Positions 6,356 to 12,232 of a DNA stretch of 12,232 nucleotides are shown here, piece after piece (position 1 is the stretch's first letter; each line of letters begins with the position of its first letter). This stretch comes from Acholeplasmataceae bacterium UBA5617. Its GTDB lineage: Bacteria > Bacillota_I > Bacilli_A > Acholeplasmatales > Acholeplasmataceae. The notes under the pieces were generated by a model. That model did no database searches. It saw only the letters and a program-made list of their open reading frames with translations, and was not told the DNA's origin. The position numbers and the translations under genes are program-made. The stretch spans positions 1 through 12,232 of the forward strand of contig DIKN01000004.1 in assembly GCA_002424575.1 (NCBI GenBank). Reading direction: 5' to 3'.

Positions 6356-7000
6356 TCAAGATTCATTTGATTTTTCTTTTTTTTCTAATTCTTCCTGCAA
6401 AACTTCTTGATAGAGCGCTTCTTTAATTCTTTCTTCTTGCTCTTTCTTCAGTTTTTCTTCTTGAGACTTTTTAGTGATTTTAATGATATGTATTGTTTCT
6501 GATACAACCATTCCAAGTAGTAATACACTCAAGACACCAAAGATGAGATTCTTTTGAACAGCTGCAAGTTGTGCAATTGGTTTTAAGAAGGTAATTTTTG
6601 CAGTGTAGATGGCTTTGAAGTTCGTCTCGTTAACCGGATTCATATCCACCGATGTGTTATGATCACCTTTTGTTTCATATCCGCCATCTGGATGAAGGCC
6701 AACCACACGGTGAATCACTAAGATGGGTTTGTTGTTAATTTCACTTTGGAAGACTATGACATCGCCGATTTCAATCTCATCAAATGTTGCTTTTCGAATG
6801 ATGGCAATGTCCCAGGGATCCAAGGAATCTGGGTTATCTCCCACCATCGAATCGGTTGGTACAATCGAGAAGGAATATCCACCGATAAAGAGTGGTTCAT
6901 TTTGTCTAATTGCGCGAGCTCCGATAACCATCACCACAATGGAGAGTACAAAGATGAAGATAGCAAGTGATGTGAATACAATCGATAGCGTCTTTTTCAA
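6356..7000 (-). CDS. SipW-type (ER/archaeal-type, S26B) signal peptidase I, copy 2
   Basis: This 214-residue membrane protease cleaves signal peptides of exported proteins on the outer face of the membrane. TM1 lies at about residues 5-30 and TM2 at about 151-170. The nucleophile is Ser51 in PTDSMVGD, the general base is a His (His97 in VIHRVVGL) rather than the Lys of ordinary bacterial type I enzymes, and the acidic residue is Asp113 in KGDHN; this Ser-His-Asp set defines the SipW/archaeal class. After TM2 it has an unusual charged tail (about 177-214, rich in Glu and Lys) predicted to be helical and cytoplasmic. It starts with TTG, supported by GGAGA at 7006-7010 overlapping the upstream gene's end, and stops with TGA. 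The likely substrates are the three local proteins with Ala-Trp-Phe signals. Confidence 0.92.
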   Translation of the reverse strand: MKKTLSIVFTSLAIFIFVLSIVVMVIGARAIRQNEPLFIGGYSFSIVPTDSMVGDNPDSLDPWDIAIIRKATFDEIEIGDVIVFQSEINNKPILVIHRVVGLHPDGGYETKGDHNTSVDMNPVNETNFKAIYTAKITFLKPIAQLAAVQKNLIFGVLSVLLLGMVVSETIHIIKITKKSQEEKLKKEQEERIKEALYQEVLQEELEKKEKSNES

Positions 7001-7012
7001 GTGAATCTCCTC

Positions 7013-8869
7013 TTACTTTGTTTTTGCTTTTTTCAAATCTGTTTCTAATTTTACTTCAAGTTTTTGTTTTTCCTTCTTGATGCGCTCTTGAGCTTGTTTT
7101 TTCAACTTTGCTTGAGCTTCTTTAAACTTCTTGACTTCTGCATCGCGATCGCGTTTAGCTTGCAAGATGGCACGTTCTTTTTCTTTTTGTTGTCGTGCTC
7201 GAATTTTCTTCACTTCTTCGTTGTATTTAAGAAGTGCTTTCTTCTTTTCCAATTCGATGATGCGTTTTTCTTCCTCACGAAGACGCTGTTCTTCAAGCTT
7301 AATCTTTTCTTGCATCTCTCTCGAATCGTCTTGCAACATCTTTTTTTGTTCAGCAACGAACTCGAGGTATTCACTTAAGATTTCTTGGTTCTTTTCTAAG
7401 TTCTTACGCTCAAGTTTGATGCGTTCTTCAAGGGCTTGTTTCTTCGCTTCTTCAATGGCACGTTTCTTGAGCCCTTTTTGTATTTCTTTGTTGATGTTGA
7501 CAATTTCTTTGAGCATCCGTTTTTCAAGTCGTATCGCGTTGTTATAATCCACTTCTTTGGTCTCGCGAATGACACGTGCAACACGCGCGCGATCTTTAGC
7601 TTTTAAGAGTTCAGCATCCAAATCGACTTTGACCATGCGTGAGAAGAATAAATCTTCTCTATCTTGTTCTTCTTCAAGATCAAAGAAATCTTTGAACAGA
7701 GCATTGGAGATCGCAATCGTGTCACGCAAAGCTTTACGAAGGGCAACTTCATAGTTTGCTGACTCATCCATCGCTTGATCAATCCGTTCTTTTAGAAGTT
7801 GCTTATTCTGCTCCAAGAAATACTGATTGATTTGATTATCTTCCATGACGAAGGGATCGGGTTTCGTCATGAGCTCTGTTAAAGTCTTCTTGATAATCTT
7901 TGGACTTTTGCGCTTATACTCATCGACATCCAAATACTGGTAATGATCTTCTAGGGCTTTTTGATTGCCATAGACGGTTGTAAATGCGGTGAGTGCGGAT
8001 TGATAGACATTTCTTAAATAATACCGGTCAAGTGTTAGATTTTGTTCTTTGACATCCACATCAAAGTTTAACATGTTGTATTTATCGAGATAAAGCCATA
8101 GGTTATAACAGTTGTTATAGTCAATATTTTTCAAGATAATGGAAGTCTTCATGATGGGGGGAATAACGGGTTTTGCGTGTTTAATTTCTTCCATGAAGGG
8201 TGAAAGCCGGATACCATTGACTTTTTTTAAGAGTTGTTGAATCTGTGTAAGAAGTGCATGATTTGCTTTAGCAAGCTGATCATCATCCACGGTATCCTTT
8301 ATTTTTAAATCGATCTCAAGCGAGATGTTGGATTCTCGCATGTCGAATTGAGATTTCAAATTGAAGAATTTGCTGTTATATGTTTCAACATTTGATTTGA
8401 CTAAATCGTAACGACGATTGACAAAGTCGAAGAGTCGATCAACCAAGGTTTTGATGAATCTGTTTTCATAGATAGCATATTCGATTTCAGCTTGTGTCGT
8501 TAAAATCTGTTTGGGAATCACATCGCCGTTTCGTACCTCTTTGATTAACTGTGTATTTGCAGCAAGATGTCTGATTGAATCACTGTTGACTTTCTTAGCC
8601 TTTTCAATTTGAACAACTTCTTGCAAATACTTTAACCCCGATTTAGGGTTTTTGGTGATTCGATCTAAACTTGGAAAATACGATTCGATCGTTTCAATCC
8701 AGTCTTCGTGAAACACTTTGGATTCTTGAATGCTCTTTTGATAAATTTCGTTTTCGCCAGAGAGTAAGGCCTGATAAAAGTGATTGGGAAACTCTTCTTC
8801 ACGTTCTAACTCATAAAAGACTTGGTTGAGTTGTTCATGAAATTTCCGTAAGTCACTGACCTTTTTCAT
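7013..8869 (-). CDS. Large coiled-coil protein paired with the AAA+ ATPase, function unknown
   Basis: This is a 618-residue protein without signal peptide or membrane segment, so cytoplasmic. Residues 1 to about 430 are mostly mixed helical. They include AIYENRFIKTLVDRLFDFV at about 132-150, which resembles the ENRF-type motif in DUF2357/McrC-like partners of McrB-type ATPases; this is a weak, memory-based resemblance. From about 440 to 618 nearly every residue is Lys, Glu, Arg, Gln, Ala or Leu in heptad-like order, a long single coiled coil. No PD-(D/E)XK nuclease motif was picked out. The ATG at 8869 has AAGGAGA at 8874-8880. It lies 17 bases after the ATPase gene and 12 bases before the second signal peptidase. 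It may be an adaptor or scaffold linking the ATPase to the charged tails of the peptidases (inference). Confidence 0.8.
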   Translation of the reverse strand: MKKVSDLRKFHEQLNQVFYELEREEEFPNHFYQALLSGENEIYQKSIQESKVFHEDWIETIESYFPSLDRITKNPKSGLKYLQEVVQIEKAKKVNSDSIRHLAANTQLIKEVRNGDVIPKQILTTQAEIEYAIYENRFIKTLVDRLFDFVNRRYDLVKSNVETYNSKFFNLKSQFDMRESNISLEIDLKIKDTVDDDQLAKANHALLTQIQQLLKKVNGIRLSPFMEEIKHAKPVIPPIMKTSIILKNIDYNNCYNLWLYLDKYNMLNFDVDVKEQNLTLDRYYLRNVYQSALTAFTTVYGNQKALEDHYQYLDVDEYKRKSPKIIKKTLTELMTKPDPFVMEDNQINQYFLEQNKQLLKERIDQAMDESANYEVALRKALRDTIAISNALFKDFFDLEEEQDREDLFFSRMVKVDLDAELLKAKDRARVARVIRETKEVDYNNAIRLEKRMLKEIVNINKEIQKGLKKRAIEEAKKQALEERIKLERKNLEKNQEILSEYLEFVAEQKKMLQDDSREMQEKIKLEEQRLREEEKRIIELEKKKALLKYNEEVKKIRARQQKEKERAILQAKRDRDAEVKKFKEAQAKLKKQAQERIKKEKQKLEVKLETDLKKAKTK

Positions 8870-8886
8870 AGAATCTCCTTAATAGA

Positions 8887-10431
8887 CTAGAATGATTTCT
8901 TGATGGTGGTAAGGAATGCTTGGCATTCTTGGAAACCATTCTTACCGAACAGACGATCAAGAAGGACTGAAAGATCATTGATTTCTTCCTGTAGGAAAGG
9001 AAGGTTCAAACTTTCGAACTTTCTAAAGATCTTTCGAGCGACCATGTAATCAAGAGCATCAGTTTCCGAATTGCCACATGCAACATAAACTGGAACAAAG
9101 GCTCTGATCTGTTTCATGATACGGTTACCGAAGGTGACCTTAAAGGCTTTGGTGATGAAGGCATCCAATTTTTCAAGGTTTTCAAGTGCTTTGATCGACA
9201 GTGGATAATCCTTGTTGGCTTGTCTAAATAAATCTTGAAGATAATCACTACTCATCGTTACACCGGAAGTGTCAGGTGCATCGATATAAGCAGCTTTGGT
9301 GTTAATGATGATCGGTGTTGCACGGTCGTAGACTTTGTCTGTGATCGTAAACGTAGAGTCATCTTTGTTCGCTGTTCCTACAAACCATACGTTTTGTGGA
9401 AGGAGAATTTTTCCGTTTTGTAAATGTTTGGGATCATTGGGTTGAGTGTCTGGTGTGATATCGATCAGCCATGCATCAGGATCCGGCATTTCCAAAAGTG
9501 ATAGAAGTTCTGCAAAGTAATATTCAACACGAGCCAAGTTCATTTCATCGAGAACAACTAAGCAAACGTCATCGCGATAGGTTGTCTCATAGATCGAACG
9601 AAGGAAATCTGTTTCATTGAACTTCTTGGTGAACTCATTTAAGTAACCAATCATTTCAGCACGATCGCGCCATGAGGGTTGAACAGCAATAATCGCTGAA
9701 TCATGACCGAAGAATTTTCCCATCGCATAGGGGAGTGATGTTTTACCAGTACCGGAGATCCCTTCCAAAATCATCGTTTTGGAGGCTGCCATACCGGCAA
9801 AAAATGCAGAAATGATTTTTTTATCGTAGAAGAGTCCAAGACGTGAAGCTGAGAAATTGATGAAGCGTTTGACCAATTCGTTCAAGTTGATCATGTCTTC
9901 GTCTTTCATGTGGATGTTGGTGACCATGTTTTCATATTCTTTATCCACTTGAATCAATTTGGTGAAGCGAGAAGGTCCCAAATCTGGTTCTTCGACTTTT
10001 TGGTTTTCATCACCAGGTTCACGGTTGGATTGATCGCCGATGCCACCACCCAATGCAGAAACTTTCATGGCTAAAATCTTGTTTTTTTCATCGATCAATT
10101 CAACTGTTTTTTGGTTTAAAAAACTAATTTCTTCGAGTAATTCATCTTTTTCTATTTCCGTGCGCGCGAATTTAAAATAACGTCTTAAAAGTTGATAAAC
10201 CTTAAGAAATAGAAACGAAATAAAGGCGATATTCACCATTAAAACGACAAAAGCCATCACCCAGTCGAGTAATGTGAAGTTCGGGCTTGCGCCGATGAAA
10301 TTGCGGAAAAATTCAGCGACTCCATCAATGAATAAACCGGTAAATGCTTCAAATATACGTTTGAAAAATTGACCGATATTAGCAAAAAAATCTCTGATGA
10401 AGCCTATATAGTATCGCGCAAATTCGACCAT
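8887..10431 (-). CDS. Membrane-anchored AAA+ ATPase, McrB/MoxR-like (AAA_5)
   Basis: This is a 514-residue protein. The N-terminus has an amphipathic Phe-rich stretch, then one clear membrane helix (about 56-82), a short coiled coil (about 88-125) and a Gly/Glu-rich linker. The AAA+ core follows: Walker A GISGTGKT at 224-231, Walker B LVVLDEMN at about 291-298 with the following LARVEYYFAELLSLLE, sensor-1 GTANKDD at 352-358, and a candidate arginine finger in VYDRA (Arg370). The DEMN and NKDD forms recall McrB and MoxR-type AAA_5 ATPases, but the McrB GTPase signature NTADRS is not present, so ATP use is more likely. Such proteins remodel partner proteins as hexamers. The partner here is probably the coiled-coil protein encoded 17 bases downstream. 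The ATG at 10431 has AAGGAG at 10437-10442. Confidence 0.88.
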   Translation of the reverse strand: MVEFARYYIGFIRDFFANIGQFFKRIFEAFTGLFIDGVAEFFRNFIGASPNFTLLDWVMAFVVLMVNIAFISFLFLKVYQLLRRYFKFARTEIEKDELLEEISFLNQKTVELIDEKNKILAMKVSALGGGIGDQSNREPGDENQKVEEPDLGPSRFTKLIQVDKEYENMVTNIHMKDEDMINLNELVKRFINFSASRLGLFYDKKIISAFFAGMAASKTMILEGISGTGKTSLPYAMGKFFGHDSAIIAVQPSWRDRAEMIGYLNEFTKKFNETDFLRSIYETTYRDDVCLVVLDEMNLARVEYYFAELLSLLEMPDPDAWLIDITPDTQPNDPKHLQNGKILLPQNVWFVGTANKDDSTFTITDKVYDRATPIIINTKAAYIDAPDTSGVTMSSDYLQDLFRQANKDYPLSIKALENLEKLDAFITKAFKVTFGNRIMKQIRAFVPVYVACGNSETDALDYMVARKIFRKFESLNLPFLQEEINDLSVLLDRLFGKNGFQECQAFLTTIKKSF

Positions 10432-10450
10432 ATGAACTCCTTAATACAAC

Positions 10451-11173
10451 TTAGGCTTTGTTCTTCGTCTCGTCTTGTTTCTTCATTTCTTCTAAAATCT
10501 GCTGTCTGATTCGTTCTTTTTCAGCTTCAACATCAAAGGTTTGGTTTTGAGTCTCTGATGCAAACTTTTCTTTTAACTTCTCATTATTGATCTGAATAAT
10601 ATTACGAACAAGAAATACAGCTTCAACCATTAAAATTAATGCGACAGGTAAAATGACAAAGACTGCAAACCCAGTTGGTGTCTGCAAATATTTGAGTGCA
10701 CGGCCTGCACCTTTCAACTGACCTGTGTAGACTGCAATTGTTTCTGTGATGTTGATGGGATCATCAGGGATCGCACCATCTTTATCACCTTGTGTGACGA
10801 TGAATGTTTCATCATCAAGCGTAAAAATCTCAATAATGCGGTGGGTAATGAATCCTTGAATGTTAAGCCCAGGTATCTTCATACTAAAGTATGTGACGAT
10901 GTCACCAACTTGAAGATCTTGTCTTGAGTCTTCATCGAGTAAGCGAACAAAGATCACATCATTCACAGTAAACGAATTCTCTTGATCACCGGTCATCGAG
11001 TCTGTCAAAACAGTGACAAAACCACGACCAAAGAGATTAGCTATATCATCTTTTTGTTTGAGCTTCATATTGGCAAAACTGAAGAGAACAAGTAAGACGA
11101 GTACTGCATAAAAGAAAACATTTAAAACAATCTTTCCTACCTTAGTACCTTGTTTGGCTTTATCCTGATTCAT
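10451..11173 (-). CDS. SipW-type (ER/archaeal-type, S26B) signal peptidase I, copy 1
   Basis: This is a 240-residue membrane protease. It has TM1 at about 12-35, Ser59 in VLTDSMTGD as nucleophile, His111 in ITHRIIEI as base, Asp130 in TQGDKDG, and TM2 at about 168-190. A 45-residue cytoplasmic tail rich in Glu, Lys and Gln follows. The His in place of Lys marks the SipW/archaeal class, which in Bacillus processes TasA-type matrix proteins. It follows the TasA-like gene, the usual partner arrangement, and precedes the AAA+ ATPase by 19 bases. A weak ribosome binding site (GAGGG at 11178-11182) precedes the ATG. It differs markedly in sequence from the other peptidase, so the pair is not a recent duplication. 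Confidence 0.92.
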   Translation of the reverse strand: MNQDKAKQGTKVGKIVLNVFFYAVLVLLVLFSFANMKLKQKDDIANLFGRGFVTVLTDSMTGDQENSFTVNDVIFVRLLDEDSRQDLQVGDIVTYFSMKIPGLNIQGFITHRIIEIFTLDDETFIVTQGDKDGAIPDDPINITETIAVYTGQLKGAGRALKYLQTPTGFAVFVILPVALILMVEAVFLVRNIIQINNEKLKEKFASETQNQTFDVEAEKERIRQQILEEMKKQDETKNKA

Positions 11174-11187
11174 GTAACCCTCACTTG

Positions 11188-11248
11188 AAAAATCTAGTTC
11201 GATCCAAGAGGATGGGGAGGTGTACTAAGTACACCTTCCCGGACTAGA
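11188..11248 (-). terminator. Branched hairpin between TasA-like gene and peptidase gene: terminator or attenuator
   Basis: On the minus strand an inner stem of twelve positions (GGGAAGGTGTAC / GTACACCTCCCC, one mismatch, loop TTA) is followed by a small ATCC-TCTT-GGAT hairpin. Both are enclosed by TCTAGT / ACTAGA, after which comes TTTTT. It would partly stop transcripts after the TasA-like gene, so that the subunit is made in excess over the enzymes. An mRNA-stabilising 3' structure is the alternative. Confidence 0.6.
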
Positions 11249-11261
11249 ATGCGTTACTTAT

Positions 11262-11267
11262 ATTATA
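11262..11267 (-). promoter_or_regulatory. Possible -10 box for the peptidase/ATPase genes
   Basis: The minus strand reads TATAAT, a perfect -10 hexamer, just after the stop of the TasA-like gene. No good -35 sequence lies 16-18 bases upstream (at most three of six matches) and there is no TGn extension. A transcript from here would start near 11255 and carry the branched hairpin as its leader. The call is weak; chance occurrence in AT-rich DNA is likely. Confidence 0.3.
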
Positions 11268-11283
11268 CTACTTAGTTGCTTAA

Positions 11284-12195
11284 TTAGACACCAAATCTGA
11301 GGGAAATTGAAATCGTTCTGCCAAGAAGGGCATTATAACCTTCTGCATCCCAACCTTCAAACCAAACGCGAACAACAACGTAACCATAATATTCAGCATC
11401 TGCAATTAAAGCTTGGTTAGCTGCCATATCGAGAACGAGTTGGCCAGCTGGTAGTGATGTTAGTGTTGCAACTGTATTGACTGATGCAGATCCTAAAGGT
11501 AATGTATTGGTTGATTGATAATAGAAGTTTTGTGCACCATTCGTACCGATACCACCATTTGTTAAATCAGCATTTGTTAAACCACCAGAATAAGTATTCG
11601 TTCCACCTGCTGGATTTTCATAAGCAGTTGTACCTTGAGTTGTCAATGCACGGTTAACAATACCTGTAACAGAAATCTTCATAGCATCAGAAAGGTTAGC
11701 TGGGAATGTACCACCGGCAACTCTCAATGTACCGGAACTGTCTGTGAAGGTAACCCCAGTTAAATAAGATGCTGCAGTGCTTGATAATGTGACAGCTTCC
11801 CACATGATTTGTTGTTCGTTATCCGATCTAAAATGTAGGGGAATTTCTAGGTAACCACTGGTTGTGCTTAAACCATTTAAATCATAGAAATCATAACCAT
11901 TAGGTGTTGTGACATGTCCAAATCTGAATGCATCGACACCATAGACTGATTCAATATAGTTATAGACATCTTGTGTTGTAATAACTGTTTTCCATACTAA
12001 ACCTGAAATGGGATCAGCTGCTGTTGAACCAATTGCGACTTCAATACCGGTATCCGATACAACTTGAGCGTTGAAAGGCTGGATGACGGATGTATTCGTC
12101 AGCGTAAACCACGCGAATGTTGTCGTACCGAGTGCGATGACGGTAAGAACAACGGTAAGAACTGATAAAACTAATTTTCTTGTAATACTGTTCAT
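11284..12195 (-). CDS. TasA/camelysin-like secreted protein with SipW-type signal peptide
   Basis: This 303-residue exported protein has a basic start, a hydrophobic core and the signature TTTFAWFT (cleavage probably after Ala28), the hallmark of SipW-processed TasA/camelysin-type proteins. The mature part is poor in charge, has no Cys, and is rich in Thr, Ala, Gly and Asn, suiting an all-beta fibre or matrix subunit. No cell-wall anchor motif or C-terminal membrane helix is visible. AAAGGAGA at 12203-12210 precedes the ATG at a standard distance. It is the first of the seven minus-strand genes seen here and is followed by its likely processing enzyme and a hairpin that may raise its share of transcript. 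The mature sequence is not recognisably TasA itself, so the call rests on the signal peptide and context. The promoter lies beyond the window. Confidence 0.85.
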   Translation of the reverse strand: MNSITRKLVLSVLTVVLTVIALGTTTFAWFTLTNTSVIQPFNAQVVSDTGIEVAIGSTAADPISGLVWKTVITTQDVYNYIESVYGVDAFRFGHVTTPNGYDFYDLNGLSTTSGYLEIPLHFRSDNEQQIMWEAVTLSSTAASYLTGVTFTDSSGTLRVAGGTFPANLSDAMKISVTGIVNRALTTQGTTAYENPAGGTNTYSGGLTNADLTNGGIGTNGAQNFYYQSTNTLPLGSASVNTVATLTSLPAGQLVLDMAANQALIADAEYYGYVVVRVWFEGWDAEGYNALLGRTISISLRFGV

Positions 12196-12232
12196 GTTCT
12201 AGTCTCCTTTTATTTCTTATTTGACTTTTTTT

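Noticed and set aside
7064..7754. Several open frames on the plus strand opposite the coiled-coil gene
   Set aside because: They are Phe/Ser/Leu-rich mirror translations of Lys/Glu-rich coding sequence on the other strand, without ribosome binding sites or recognisable domains.
7013..10431. Calling the ATPase and coiled-coil pair an McrBC restriction system
   Set aside because: No NTADRS-type GTPase signature and no nuclease motif were seen, a membrane helix is present, and the neighbours are secretion genes. Only a distant relationship is proposed.
11188..11267. A third riboswitch between the TasA-like gene and the peptidase gene
   Set aside because: The folded region has no GEMM core (GACGCAAAGC) and no signature of another riboswitch class that I recognise. 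It fits a terminator or attenuator better.
3408..12195. LPXTG/sortase anchoring of the surface proteins
   Set aside because: No LPXTG-like motif followed by a hydrophobic stretch and basic tail was found at any of the three C-termini.

Overview
The window looks like chromosomal DNA from a low-GC, Gram-positive-type bacterium (Bacillota, possibly close to the Acholeplasma/Izemoplasma branch; that placement is a guess). The grounds are AT-rich coding sequence, strong AAGGAGG-type ribosome binding sites, close-packed genes with short overlaps, classic sigma-A promoter boxes and U-tract terminators. TGA is used as a stop (one signal peptidase and one surface protein end in it), so the code is not the Mycoplasma one. 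No tRNA, rRNA, CRISPR array or insertion sequence was seen, and no gene-free stretch exceeds about 300 bases.

Left third, plus strand (1-3321): the tail of an upstream gene and its terminator are followed by a self-contained operon. It encodes a TetR-family regulator, an ABC ATPase, two ABC-2-type permeases and a small two-helix membrane protein. The operon has a near-consensus promoter, an inverted repeat at the expected transcription start (a likely autoregulatory operator) and a strong terminator that probably works in both directions. It reads as a regulated exporter.

Right three quarters, minus strand (3408-12195): seven genes all read leftwards. In transcription order they are: a TasA/camelysin-like secreted protein; a SipW-type signal peptidase; a membrane-anchored AAA+ ATPase of the McrB/MoxR-like AAA_5 kind; a 618-residue protein with a long charged coiled coil; a second SipW-type signal peptidase; two tandem c-di-GMP-I (GEMM-I) riboswitches, each with its own overlapping terminator; and two more secreted proteins with SipW-type signal peptides, the last with GLUG-like adhesin repeats. 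All three secreted proteins carry an Ala-Trp-Phe signature at the end of the signal hydrophobic stretch, so they are plausible substrates of the two peptidases.

Working model (inference): the locus builds a secreted fibre, matrix or adhesive surface structure. The upstream genes supply a major subunit, the processing peptidases and an intracellular ATPase/coiled-coil module of unknown job. The two downstream surface proteins are made only when c-di-GMP is high enough to fold both aptamers and disrupt both terminators. An AAA+/coiled-coil pair between two SipW-type peptidases, with tandem c-di-GMP switches gating only the last two substrates, is the part most likely to be undescribed.
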